Assembly: GCA_947650155.1 (NCBI GenBank)
Contig: CANSUS010000032.1
Location: 1-40,460 of the forward strand
DNA: 40,460 bases
Direction of reading: 5' to 3'
Source: an uncultured Lachnospiraceae bacterium
GTDB lineage: Bacteria; Bacillota; Clostridia; Lachnospirales; Lachnospiraceae
A program made the translations under genes and the position numbers. The notes below the pieces were generated by a model, which searched no databases, was not told where the DNA came from, and worked only from the letters and a program-made list of their open reading frames with translations. Positions 23,035 to 31,778 of this stretch are shown piece after piece. The first letter of the stretch is position 1. Every line of letters starts with the position of its first letter.

Positions 23035-23098
23035 ATGTCTATACCCGATATGTCGACGCTCGACATATCGACGGAAAACATATCGAGACAAAACATAT
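23033..23098. promoter_or_regulatory. Five PadR-type half-sites at exact 15-bp spacing
   Basis: ATATGT begins at 23033 and 23048, and ACATAT at 23063, 23078 and 23093. The central pair forms the dyad CGATATGTCGA-CGC-TCGACATATCG. The first half-site overlaps the -10 and the rest lie over the transcription start, before a padR gene, so this is very likely its operator. Confidence 0.8.
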
Positions 23099-23138
23099 AG
23101 GCATCAAATACAGCAAAATACGGAAAAGGGGGATGAGA

Positions 23139-23456
23139 ATGGATGAGACCCTGTTAAAAAAGTACATTCCAATGACAGAGACAACGTACTATACACTTTT
23201 GGCAGTTACACAAAAGAGACACGGCTATGCGATCATGCAATTTGTTAACGAACTGACCGAAGGCAGGATACAGCTTGGAACAGGCACTCTTTATACGATG
23301 GTAGGAAGATTGACAGCGGACGGAGTCATATCGATTCCGGAAAGTGAAGACGGGAAGAAGTCCTACCTGATCACAGAGCTTGGAAAAGAGCTGCTTGACA
23401 TGGAAACAAATCGGTTGGAAGAGCAATTAGAAGACGGGAAAAGTATTTTAACGTAA
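23139..23456 (+). CDS. PadR family transcriptional regulator
   Basis: 105 residues, PadR-s type. The winged helix is visible as YYTLLAVTQKRHGYAIMQFV, then LGTGTLYTMVGRLTADGVI and GKKSYLITELGKEL, with a short C-terminal helix for dimerisation. GGGGG lies six bases before the ATG at 23139, whereas the ATG at 23133 would touch its SD. The operator array upstream implies autoregulation. The DUF2812 protein gene starts nine bases downstream, the usual pairing for this subfamily, and the ABC genes probably belong to the same transcript. Confidence 0.9.
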   Translation: MDETLLKKYIPMTETTYYTLLAVTQKRHGYAIMQFVNELTEGRIQLGTGTLYTMVGRLTADGVISIPESEDGKKSYLITELGKELLDMETNRLEEQLEDGKSILT

Positions 23457-23465
23457 GAAAGGCAT

Positions 23466-24575
23466 ATGGTCATAGATATGGAAAAGCAAAGTATGAAAAA
23501 ATTCAAATGGTTCTCCAGTCTGCGAAAAGAATGCCAATGGATGGAAAACATGGCAAAGCAGGGATGGTTTTTGAAAAATCTCACATGGGGATGCTTCTTT
23601 ACTTTTGAGAAAGGGGAGCCCAAAAACATGATGTATGAGGTAGACCGCTTCAATCTGCCAAAGAAACCCACTTTAGAAGAGATCAGGAGCAAAGAACTCT
23701 TTATGGATATGGCGGATGAAATGGGATGGAAGGAAGCGACTCATGACGAAGCGCTCAACTATTATTTTTGCAAAGAATATGAAGAAGGCGGGATCAATGA
23801 ACTTTATAATGACGAGATTTCCAGAAAACAGCGGGCATCCAAATTTCCGACCTATTTTCAGAGAAAAATAAAAGAACTGATCTTCTGGGGCATGGTTCTT
23901 ATCTTGTTAGATATTATGATGCGGATATGGGGCTGCTTTGATCCTGAAATGAATATGCCCTGGTATGATGCGTTTGTACTTGTTTATGTGATGATCTGTA
24001 ATGCAGTTGCTCTTTATAGCTGGAGGACAGCCGACAGACTGGAAAAAGAGCTGCTGCTTAGCAGAAGCGAATGGGAAGAACAGCAAAACAGTACGGATAA
24101 AACGGTACGCAGACTTATTTTTACGATCCGCGGACTGAACCGTTTCTTAAGAAAAGAAGAAGAAAAAGGATATATTCTGACAGGCGTTACCCTAACGAAA
24201 TACTTTTTTGTAAAAAGAGAAGCTTCCAGACAGGTTTATACGATGGACAGCAAGTGGCTTACCAACAGGAGGCAGAAACAGAAGCAGGATAAAAGATTTG
24301 CGGATAAAAAAGATAAGATGGGAATGAATAACGACTGGCAGGTGCAGAGCCTGAAAGATGCAGAGAGCAAAGGCTGGCATTTTGTATGCGCATTGGAAAA
24401 CCGGGCTGTGATCTACAGAGGCGGTGCGGAAAATGTGGAGCCCTTAAACGATAAAAAGTATGATAACAGTCTTCGGGGAATCTCTCTGATAGGCGATTAT
24501 GGACTGACACTGATCATAGCCGGACTGATCGGCGGCGTAATAGGATTTATTCTTGCATGGATGGAATGGATATAG
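23466..24575 (+). CDS. DUF2812 domain membrane protein
   Basis: 369 residues. The DUF2812 domain is visible at the N-terminus: FKWFSSLRKECQWMENMAKQ, GWFLKNLTWGCFFTFEKGEP and YEVDRFN. A second, weaker copy follows near 275-320 (LKDAESKGWHFVCALENRA). Two membrane helices near residues 140-185 and one at the C-terminus (IAGLIGGVIGFILAWM) anchor it. DUF2812 proteins pair with PadR regulators, probably as signal-sensing partners; no activity is known. AAAGG lies only three bases before this ATG, and an ATG at 23478 is the alternative. Confidence 0.88.
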   Translation: MVIDMEKQSMKKFKWFSSLRKECQWMENMAKQGWFLKNLTWGCFFTFEKGEPKNMMYEVDRFNLPKKPTLEEIRSKELFMDMADEMGWKEATHDEALNYYFCKEYEEGGINELYNDEISRKQRASKFPTYFQRKIKELIFWGMVLILLDIMMRIWGCFDPEMNMPWYDAFVLVYVMICNAVALYSWRTADRLEKELLLSRSEWEEQQNSTDKTVRRLIFTIRGLNRFLRKEEEKGYILTGVTLTKYFFVKREASRQVYTMDSKWLTNRRQKQKQDKRFADKKDKMGMNNDWQVQSLKDAESKGWHFVCALENRAVIYRGGAENVEPLNDKKYDNSLRGISLIGDYGLTLIIAGLIGGVIGFILAWMEWI

Positions 24576-24594
24576 AAAGAGGAGGAATGAAAAT

Positions 24595-25551
24595 ATGAAA
24601 CTGGAAGTAAAAGGAATTCATAAGAGTTTTGAAGAAAAAGAAGTGCTTCACGGCGTGAGCTTTGAAGTGGAAAGCGGAAAGGCGTTAGGGCTGCTTGGGC
24701 GAAACGGCGCGGGAAAGACAACCACAATCCGTATCCTGATGGATGTGTTCCACGCCAATAAGGGAGAGATCCTTTTGGATGGGAAACCCTTTGACAGAGA
24801 AAAATGCAGCATTGGTTATCTTCCCGAGGAAAGAGGTTTGTATCCGAAAAGGACAGTGACCGAACAGATGATATTTTTGGCAAACCTGCGGGGAATGAAT
24901 ACGGCGGACGCCAAAAAGAATACGGAGAAATGGCTGAAACGTCTGGAAGTAGAGGAATATGCAAAGAGAAAATTAGAGACGCTCTCGAAAGGAAACCAGC
25001 AGAAAGTGCAGCTTGCGGCTACTCTTGTATGCGATCCGGATATTGTTATTTTAGACGAACCCTTCAGCGGTCTGGACCCGGTCAATTCCCAGATTTTAAA
25101 AGATGTAGTAAACGAGCTGATTGCGGAACAGAAGATCGTCATCTTTTCCAGTCATCAGATGAGCTATGTAGAGGAATTCTGCGATAATATTGCCATTATT
25201 AATAAAGGCGATGTAGTGCTTTCCGGTCATTTAAAAGAGATCAAAAAGGATTACGGGAAAAACAGACTTGTTTTATCAGCGGAAAATTACAATTTGTCTG
25301 CGCTTTCGGAAAAGATTACAGGGGAATTTGCCGGTATGGTATCCGTAATGGAGAAAAAGAAAGAATTTCTGGTTTTGGAACTCTTAGGGGATACGACGAA
25401 AAAACAGTTTATGCAGGCGCTTGGCGGTTCGGATATCGATATCGAACATTTCGGAAGATACGAACCTTCCTTAAATGATATTTTTGTCGCCAGAGTCGGG
25501 AACGAAGACGAACCGGAAGAAAAAGAGCAGAACAACAGGAAATATGCGTAG
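24595..25551 (+). CDS. ABC transporter ATP-binding protein (NatA/YhaQ-like)
   Basis: 318 residues. Walker A is GRNGAGKTTT near residue 34, the Q-loop region SIGYLPEERGLYPKRTV is the NatA/YhaQ type, the signature is LSKGNQQKVQ, Walker B is PDIVILDEPFSGLDP, and FSSHQM carries the switch histidine. A C-terminal extension of about 100 residues (LKEIKKDYGKNRLVLSAEN) is usual in this branch. AGGAGG precedes the ATG at 24595; an ATG at 24553 lies inside the previous gene and has no SD. With the permease that follows it probably exports Na+ or a toxic peptide or drug. Confidence 0.92.
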   Translation: MKLEVKGIHKSFEEKEVLHGVSFEVESGKALGLLGRNGAGKTTTIRILMDVFHANKGEILLDGKPFDREKCSIGYLPEERGLYPKRTVTEQMIFLANLRGMNTADAKKNTEKWLKRLEVEEYAKRKLETLSKGNQQKVQLAATLVCDPDIVILDEPFSGLDPVNSQILKDVVNELIAEQKIVIFSSHQMSYVEEFCDNIAIINKGDVVLSGHLKEIKKDYGKNRLVLSAENYNLSALSEKITGEFAGMVSVMEKKKEFLVLELLGDTTKKQFMQALGGSDIDIEHFGRYEPSLNDIFVARVGNEDEPEEKEQNNRKYA

Positions 25552-25583
25552 AAAAAGGACGAAGGAAAGGAGAATTCATAAAA

Positions 25584-26834
25584 ATGAAAAACTTTTGGAT
25601 TGTATTAAAATATGAATTAAAAGAATATTTTGCAAGTAAAGGGTTTGTGGCGTTTACGCTGATACTTGCCATAGGAGGGGCAATTCTGCTGTCCCTTCCG
25701 AGATTTATTGATATGTCCGGTTTTACGGGCGTGGGCGGAAAAGAAGAAATCGAAGAGGTAAAGACGGAAGCGAAAGAAGACTGGGATAAACTGTATCTGT
25801 ATGACGAAGTCGGGGTGACTGATATCGAATTGCTAAAGCAGTTTTTTCCGGAAACGGAATGGATTATCGCTGAGAATGTAGACGCGCTCAAAAAAGCGGT
25901 GGAAGAAAACGAAGCTGAGGCGGGCTTTGTTGTAAAATCGGCGGATGCTTACGATTATTATGTCTTTAATAAAGAGATGTATGATCATAACAGCGCCATG
26001 TTTGACGAGGCAATGAAAGAATTTTACCGTATTTCATACTGTTCGGAAAAAAATTGGGACTATGCAGAGATTGCCGGTATGTATGAGGTGCCGATTACGG
26101 TAAATGAACAAATTCTCGGAAAAGATACACAGAGCAACTATTGGTACTGCTACTTCCTTGTTATTATTGTGTTCATGCTGATCGTGCTTTATGGACAGAT
26201 GATTGCGGTTTCCATTACCAGTGAAAAAAGTAACCGTGCGATTGAAGTGCTAGTGACTTCCACTTCACCCAACAGCCTTTTGTTCGGAAAAGTGGTTGCA
26301 GGCGCGGTGGGCGGATTGCTGCAGAGCGGAATCATTTTAGGCAGCCTGCTGATTTCCTACCAGTTTAACAGAGCGCAGTGGGGCGGAATTTTGGATATGT
26401 TTTTACACATACCTTCATCTGTGCTTGTTACCTTTGCATTCTTCGGACTTGGCGGATATTTCTTCTACGCATTCCTTTACGGTGCGGTAGGCGCATTAGC
26501 GAGCAAGACAGAAGATATCAGCAAAAGTTCCAGCGGTCTGATGGCGGTCATTATGGCTGTGTACGTCTTTTCCCTGGTTCAGCTTACGAATATAGACGGC
26601 CCGATTATCAAAGTATTATCTTACCTGCCGATCAGTTCTTACAGTACCATGTTCGCCCGTATTGCTATGGGCAGCGTAAGCACGGTTGAGATCGTTATTT
26701 CTTTCCTGATCCTTCTTGCTTCCATTATAGGAGCAGGGATACTGGGAGCAAAGCTGTACCGTATGGGAACATTACGCTACGGAAATCCGATCAAATTAAG
26801 CAGCGCATTAAAGAGTATCAGACAGTCGGAGTAA
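25584..26834 (+). CDS. ABC-2 type permease (NatB/YhaP-like)
   Basis: 416 residues. One membrane helix near the N-terminus (GFVAFTLILAIGGAILLSL) is followed by an extracytoplasmic domain of about 150 residues. At least five more helices follow, with the ABC-2 signature MIAVSITSEKSNRAIEVLVT and SSGLMAVIMAVYVFSLVQL. The layout matches NatB/YhaP and pairs it with the ATPase 32 bases upstream, forming a two-gene exporter. AAAGGAGAATTC precedes the start. Confidence 0.9.
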   Translation: MKNFWIVLKYELKEYFASKGFVAFTLILAIGGAILLSLPRFIDMSGFTGVGGKEEIEEVKTEAKEDWDKLYLYDEVGVTDIELLKQFFPETEWIIAENVDALKKAVEENEAEAGFVVKSADAYDYYVFNKEMYDHNSAMFDEAMKEFYRISYCSEKNWDYAEIAGMYEVPITVNEQILGKDTQSNYWYCYFLVIIVFMLIVLYGQMIAVSITSEKSNRAIEVLVTSTSPNSLLFGKVVAGAVGGLLQSGIILGSLLISYQFNRAQWGGILDMFLHIPSSVLVTFAFFGLGGYFFYAFLYGAVGALASKTEDISKSSSGLMAVIMAVYVFSLVQLTNIDGPIIKVLSYLPISSYSTMFARIAMGSVSTVEIVISFLILLASIIGAGILGAKLYRMGTLRYGNPIKLSSALKSIRQSE

Positions 26835-26903
26835 TTGTGGAAAATTTAGACGCGGCTTTGGACACGTTGAAAAAACTCAACAAATAAAGAGGGAGTGGAA
26901 ATC

Positions 26904-27167
26904 GTGTGAGAAGTATTTCTAAGACTCATGCCAAAGGGCATTTCGTCAAGAAGTACTAAGTCTCACACAAGAGAATGCCCAAAATACGGGCATTCTCCGT
27001 ATTGATTTGTGATTCTGCAGAGCGGAATCATAGAGGTTAGTGTGAAAAATACTTCTAAGGCAGCAAAAAACACTGCCTAAGAAGTATTAAGTTTCACACA
27101 GGAAAAACGCAAAAAGCGGCGTTTTTCATACTTATTTGAACCGCCAAAGGCGGCATGGAGGATTAAA
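26904..27167 (+). repeat. Composite hairpin leader module, copy D (tandem double)
   Basis: First unit: long hairpin GTGTGAGA/TCTCACAC (26904-26968), GAGAATGCCC/GGGCATTCTC (26971-26997), linker with TATTGATTTGT, GATTCTGC/GCGGAATC (27011-27029) and AGAGG. Second unit: GTGTGAAA/TTTCACAC with inner AATACTTCT/AGAAGTATT and GGCAG/CTGCC (27040-27099), GAAAAACGC/GCGTTTTTC (27102-27127), linker TACTTATTTGAA, CCGCC/GGCGG (27141-27153) and ATGGAGG, the SD of the protease gene. Apart from this the 333-base gap holds no gene. Confidence 0.9.
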
Positions 27168-28016
27168 ATGAAAAAAGCAGGAAAATATTTATTGACAGCC
27201 GTACCGCTGATTGTGGGACTGGCGCTTCAGGTGGTATGCAGTATCATTGCCAGTACGTTGTATAGTTTTTACCGCGCCGCACAAGCTGCTGCAAGCGGCG
27301 AAATCGTAACGCAGAGCGAAATTCTTGCAGGGTTTGGCGGAATTGCGATTTACGCACTGATCGTTTCACAGATTCTGGCGTTTCTTGTATTCGGCCTATG
27401 GTATAAACGGCAGAACAAAAACAGAGAGTCCCGAAGCCTGACACAGGTCGTTCATGTCAAAACAATGGGAAGTATTCTGTTTTTAGGAATTGGTTTACAG
27501 CTTTTAACAAACCTGTTTATGCAGATTGCTTATGTGATTATGCCCAGCGCAATGGAGGAGTATGCGGCACTTGTGGAAACAGTGGGAATCGGGCAGGCTA
27601 ATGTAATATCGATGCTTGCTACGGTGATTCTGGCGCCGATCGTGGAGGAAATTATATTCCGGGGTGTGACCATGCGGCTTGCACAAAAAGCAGGAGCAGG
27701 ATTCCTTGCAGCCAATCTGATTCAGGCGGTGGCATTCGGAATTTATCATTTTAATCTGGTTCAGGGAATCTATGCAACGGTTATTGGTCTGGCGCTTGGC
27801 TATGTGGCTTATAAATACCGTTCCATTTATCCTTCGATTCTGCTGCATCTCGCTTACAACCTGGCAGCGACCCTGCTTGGCGCGTCCGCGCAGATTCTGC
27901 CGGATACGATGGCGACACAGGCGGTACTCGTTGTGGTAATGATTGTGGCAACGGCAGCCGGAATCTGGTTTTTAAAGGCGGATCAAAGAGAAGAAGTGTA
28001 TGAAAATGCAGATTAA
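27168..28016 (+). CDS. CPBP family intramembrane metalloprotease
   Basis: 282 residues with about eight membrane helices. The three CPBP (CAAX/Abi) motifs are clear: VILAPIVEEIIFRGVTMRL with the EExxxR zinc and catalytic glutamates, FGIYHFNLVQGIYATVIGLALG with the FxxxH histidine, and SIYPSILLHLAYNLAA with the final HxxxN. Such proteases process prenylated or leader-bearing peptides and give self-immunity to some bacteriocins. It lies between two exporters. ATGGAGG at 27155-27161 is its SD. Confidence 0.92.
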   Translation: MKKAGKYLLTAVPLIVGLALQVVCSIIASTLYSFYRAAQAAASGEIVTQSEILAGFGGIAIYALIVSQILAFLVFGLWYKRQNKNRESRSLTQVVHVKTMGSILFLGIGLQLLTNLFMQIAYVIMPSAMEEYAALVETVGIGQANVISMLATVILAPIVEEIIFRGVTMRLAQKAGAGFLAANLIQAVAFGIYHFNLVQGIYATVIGLALGYVAYKYRSIYPSILLHLAYNLAATLLGASAQILPDTMATQAVLVVVMIVATAAGIWFLKADQREEVYENAD

Positions 28017-28018
28017 AG

Positions 28019-28048
28019 TTGTCAAAAAGAAGTAACTTATATTATAAT
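28019..28048 (+). promoter_or_regulatory. Promoter ahead of the ABC exporter leader
   Basis: TTGTCA (28019-28024), an 18-base spacer and TATAAT (28043-28048). The predicted transcript would begin only about ten bases before the terminator that follows. Confidence 0.6.
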
Positions 28049-28064
28049 ATTCCTATCGGAAATT

Positions 28065-28100
28065 AAAAAACAGTCCAGGCTATGCACCGGGCTGTTTTTT
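28065..28100. terminator. Bidirectional terminator or attenuator in the exporter leader
   Basis: AAAAAACAGTCC (28065-28076), a 12-base loop and GGGCTGTTTTTT (28089-28100) form a 12-bp stem with one T-G pair and A/T-runs on both sides. It could end the protease transcript, or attenuate the exporter transcript starting near 28055. Confidence 0.8.
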
Positions 28101-28123
28101 CAGCGTGTAAAGTGGAGTCGTGC

Positions 28124-28148
28124 GCGTGTATTGACACGCAGATGGGAG
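28124..28148 (+). repeat. GC-rich hairpin plus SD, partial leader module E
   Basis: GCGTGT-ATTG-ACACGC (28124-28139) is followed at once by AGATGGGAG, the SD of the exporter gene. It matches the last part of copies B and C; the long hairpin and linker are missing. Confidence 0.75.
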
Positions 28149-28153
28149 CGGTT

Positions 28154-29956
28154 ATGGAACAGTTTCGATTTATATGGAAATATATCATGCGGCATAAGTG
28201 GCAGTACATAGGCGGTATTATTACTTTGTTTATACTGGATTTTGCCAATCTGTATATTCCGAAAACTACGGGAGTGATTACGGACGGACTGGCGGCGCAT
28301 ACAATGGATATGCAGGGAGTGCTTAAAAATGTCGGGATCATACTTGCCATTGGGTTTATGCTTGCAGTGGGGCGTTTTTTGTGGCGGTATTTTATTTTTG
28401 GCGCTTCCAGAGGAATCGAGCATGAAATCCGGGACGGGATGTTTGCCCATTTGGAAACTTTGGATGTGGAATACTACAATGAACACAAAACGGGCGATCT
28501 GATGACCCGTTTTACCAGCGATTTAAATGCAGTGCGCATGGCGATAGGGCCTGCTGTTATTGCGGCGTTTGACGCAATTGTTATGACGGTTATGGTAATC
28601 GGACAGATGATGGTCTATGTCAATATTAAACTGACTTTAGTAGCGGTCATTCCCATGATATTCATTGCGGCGGGCGAGCTCTATTATGGAAAAATCATGC
28701 AGAAGCGTTATCTGGAAAGACAGGAAGCAGTGTCCGAACTTACAGATTATGTACAGGAAAGTTTTTCCGGCGTCCGTGTGGTAAAAGCTTTCGTAAGAGA
28801 ACGGGCGCAGATGAAAGAATTTGCAAAGGCCAATGCAAAGGCCAAAAGAAAAAACTTGAATATCGTGAAAATGGAGGCAGTCGTCATGCCGCTTCTCGAT
28901 GTGGTCATCGGTATCAGCAGTCTGCTTACCCTGATCTACGGCGGGTATCTGGCGCTTTCAGGAGAGATTACAGTGGGACGCTTTGTCGCTTTTAACCAGT
29001 ATATTACCATGCTTGTTTGGCCGATGATTGCGTGCGGGGAAGCGATCAATATGTTTTCCCAGGGCGGCGCCAGTATCAAAAGGATCAAAGAGGTATTTGA
29101 GGAAGAGCCGGAAATTGCGGACAGTGAGGAAGTAAAAGAAGTAGACGGGCTGAAAGGTGAGATCTGTCTGAATCATCTGACATTTATTCACAGAGGGCAC
29201 AGCGAGCCTACCTTAAAGGATATCAGCCTGCAGATTGAAGCGGGAACCACGCTTGCCGTAATCGGAAGGACCGGCAACGGAAAATCCACTTTAGTCAATC
29301 TGATTCTGCATCTTTATAATACAAAGCCCGGTATGATTCTGCTGGACGGAAGGGATATTAACACGATCCCGCTGAAAACGCTGAGGGAAAATATCGCTTA
29401 TGTGCCGCAGGACAATTTCCTCTTTTCCGATACGTTAAAGTCCAACATTGCATTCGGTACGGACAACGCAGAGATGGAAGAGATTATAAAAGCGACTAAG
29501 ACGGCATGTATTCATGATAATATTATTGCATTCCCCGACGGATATGAAACGATTGTGGGAGAGAGGGGCGTGACTTTGTCAGGAGGACAGAAGCAGAGAA
29601 GTTCCATTGCAAGGGCGTTAAAGAAGGACGCGCCGATTCTGATTCTGGATGACGCGTTATCAGCAGTGGATACGGATACCGAGGAAAAGATTCTGCAAAA
29701 TCTGAAAGAAAATCGGAAAGGAAAAACGACGATCCTGATTGCGCACCGTATTTCTACCATACAGAATGCGGATGTGATCCTTGTATTAGAGGATGGTGAA
29801 GCAAAAGAATGCGGCAATCATAAAGAATTGATGGAACTGGGCGGCATTTATAAAGAAATGTTTGAAAAACAGCAGTTAGAAGCGCAGATTGGCGAGAAAC
29901 GGGCGGCATTTCAGGCGGAAGACTTTGGGGGAGAAAGAAAGGAGGATATGCAGTGA
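28154..29956 (+). CDS. ABC exporter half-transporter A (permease-ATPase fusion)
   Basis: 600 residues with an N-terminal six-helix ABC membrane domain (about 1-310: YIGGIITLFILDFANLYIP onward) and a C-terminal ATPase. Walker A is GRTGNGKST, the signature is LSGGQKQRSS, Walker B is ILILDDALSAVD, and the switch histidine is in IAHRIS. Walker B ends in Asp-Asp rather than Asp-Glu, the mark of the degenerate site in heterodimeric exporters. A frame extending to 28082 has no SD; GGGAG precedes 28154. It overlaps the partner gene by four bases. Likely a multidrug exporter of the BmrC/D or LmrC/D type. Confidence 0.93.
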   Translation: MEQFRFIWKYIMRHKWQYIGGIITLFILDFANLYIPKTTGVITDGLAAHTMDMQGVLKNVGIILAIGFMLAVGRFLWRYFIFGASRGIEHEIRDGMFAHLETLDVEYYNEHKTGDLMTRFTSDLNAVRMAIGPAVIAAFDAIVMTVMVIGQMMVYVNIKLTLVAVIPMIFIAAGELYYGKIMQKRYLERQEAVSELTDYVQESFSGVRVVKAFVRERAQMKEFAKANAKAKRKNLNIVKMEAVVMPLLDVVIGISSLLTLIYGGYLALSGEITVGRFVAFNQYITMLVWPMIACGEAINMFSQGGASIKRIKEVFEEEPEIADSEEVKEVDGLKGEICLNHLTFIHRGHSEPTLKDISLQIEAGTTLAVIGRTGNGKSTLVNLILHLYNTKPGMILLDGRDINTIPLKTLRENIAYVPQDNFLFSDTLKSNIAFGTDNAEMEEIIKATKTACIHDNIIAFPDGYETIVGERGVTLSGGQKQRSSIARALKKDAPILILDDALSAVDTDTEEKILQNLKENRKGKTTILIAHRISTIQNADVILVLEDGEAKECGNHKELMELGGIYKEMFEKQQLEAQIGEKRAAFQAEDFGGERKEDMQ

Positions 29957-31686
29957 AACGTTTAATGACTTATTTAAAACCTCACAAATGGAATATGCTC
30001 CTTTCCTCGGTGCTTGTTGTTCTCATCATTGGGGTTGAACTATATAAACCCATTATTATCGGAAATGCCATTGACAACTACATGAGCGGGCAGGATGCCG
30101 CATCGATGGAACAGGCATGGCAGGGAATTTTGCGTGCGGGAGGACTGTATGCCCTTATGCTGCTTGCAGGTTTTATTTTGAATGCTTCCAATACGTGGAA
30201 TCTGCAGAATGTGGGACAGTCCATTATCTATAAAATGCGGGAACAGGTATTTACTCATATTCACAGCCTTTCCGTCAGTTTTTTTAATACAGAACCGGTA
30301 GGAAAGCTGGTGACAAGGGTGTCAAACGATACAGAGGCGGTCAATGAGCTGTTTTCCCAGATTTTAGCAAAGCTGTTTAAAGATTTTGTGAAAATAATCG
30401 GTTTTGCCGTGGTCATGCTTTCCATCGACGTCAAAATGGCGCTGTATTCCTTTTTGCTGCTTCCTTTTGTAACCGCCCTTACTTTTTTCTTCCGTCATAT
30501 GTCAAGGAAAGCGTACCGGATCACGAGGAACAGGATCACAGAATTGAATACCTTTTTATCCGAACATATTTCCGGCATGAGATTGATTCAGATCTTTGCA
30601 AGAGAGAAGGAAAAGTATGAGGAATTCGAGTGGAAGAGTAACCAGCTTTTTAAGGCGAACTGGAGAGAGGTTATGACTTTTGCCATTTTCCGCCCGTCTA
30701 TCTATATGATGTCTGTATTTGCAATGGTGATTGTGATCGGGCAGGGAAGCGCTTCCGTATTAAACGGTACGGTTTCTTTGGGAACGCTGTTTATTTTTAT
30801 TAACTATATCAGTTCTTTTTTTGAACCTATACAGGAACTTGCGGAGCAGTTTGGGACACTGCAGTCTTCTCTTGCTTCGGCGGAAAAAATATTTACGATT
30901 CTGGATGAAAAACCGGAAATTGTAAATCCTGAAAAACCGGAAGAGGTACAGATAAAAGGGAAGATTGAATTTAAACATGTCTGGTTTGCTTATGAAAAAG
31001 ACGATTATATACTGAAAGATGTGAGCTTTACCATCGAACCGGGTGAAAAGATAGCGTTTGTAGGCGCTACCGGCGCGGGGAAATCTTCGATTTTAAATCT
31101 GATCGGGCGGTATTTTGATATCCAAAAGGGCGAAATTCTGATCGACGGGGTGGACATCAGGGAAATGGATACGGATGTCTTAAGAAGTGCGATTGGGCAG
31201 GTACAGCAGGACGTGTTTATTTTTACAGGGGATATTAAAGGAAATATTTCACTTGGAAAAGAAGACATTTCCATGCAGGAAATCGAAAACGCAGCCAAAA
31301 TTGTCAATGCGGATTCTTTTATCAAAAAGCTTCCGGGCGGTTTTGACGAACCGGTTACGGCGAGGGGGAGTACTTTGTCGGCAGGACAAAGGCAGCTGCT
31401 TTCTTTTGCAAGAACGCTTGCTTATAAACCAATGATTCTTGTTCTGGATGAAGCCACCGCCAATATTGATACGGAAACAGAGAGTCTGATTACGCAGGCA
31501 CTGGAAAAACTGATGGAAGGCAGGACTACGATTATGGTAGCGCACAGACTTTCGACCATACAGCATGCGGATAAGATCATAGTCATGCATAAAGGAGAGA
31601 TCAGGGAGAGCGGTTCCCATCAGGAATTACTAAAACGGAATGGAATGTACAAAAAACTGTATGATTTGCAGTTGGTGGAGGCATAA
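29953..31686 (+). CDS. ABC exporter half-transporter B
   Basis: 577 residues, with the same layout as its neighbour: membrane domain (about 1-320, including LVTRVSNDTEAVNELFSQ) and ATPase. Walker A is GATGAGKSS, the signature region TLSAGQRQLLSFART, Walker B ILVLDEATANID with the catalytic glutamate, and VAHRLSTI the switch. It therefore carries the complete catalytic glutamate that its partner lacks, the usual division in heterodimers. The start is GTG at 29953, supported by GGAGG seven bases upstream and GTGA overlap with the upstream stop. Confidence 0.93.
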   Translation: MKRLMTYLKPHKWNMLLSSVLVVLIIGVELYKPIIIGNAIDNYMSGQDAASMEQAWQGILRAGGLYALMLLAGFILNASNTWNLQNVGQSIIYKMREQVFTHIHSLSVSFFNTEPVGKLVTRVSNDTEAVNELFSQILAKLFKDFVKIIGFAVVMLSIDVKMALYSFLLLPFVTALTFFFRHMSRKAYRITRNRITELNTFLSEHISGMRLIQIFAREKEKYEEFEWKSNQLFKANWREVMTFAIFRPSIYMMSVFAMVIVIGQGSASVLNGTVSLGTLFIFINYISSFFEPIQELAEQFGTLQSSLASAEKIFTILDEKPEIVNPEKPEEVQIKGKIEFKHVWFAYEKDDYILKDVSFTIEPGEKIAFVGATGAGKSSILNLIGRYFDIQKGEILIDGVDIREMDTDVLRSAIGQVQQDVFIFTGDIKGNISLGKEDISMQEIENAAKIVNADSFIKKLPGGFDEPVTARGSTLSAGQRQLLSFARTLAYKPMILVLDEATANIDTETESLITQALEKLMEGRTTIMVAHRLSTIQHADKIIVMHKGEIRESGSHQELLKRNGMYKKLYDLQLVEA

Positions 31687-31778
31687 AGCGGTAGAAATCC
31701 AATTTTATCATATGATATAATAAAAAGACTTACGTTTTACACTTTATGATACACTGAGGCAGACTGGAGGAAGGTACA

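Noticed and set aside
26837-26887. 16-codon frame after the ABC permease (GTG start, VENLDAALDTLKKLNK)
   Set aside because: Too short to judge, no clear SD and no known counterpart.
28082-28153. In-frame N-terminal extension of the ABC exporter gene
   Set aside because: The ATG lies in the terminator loop without an SD, whereas ATGGGAG fits the start at 28154 and the usual exporter N-terminus.
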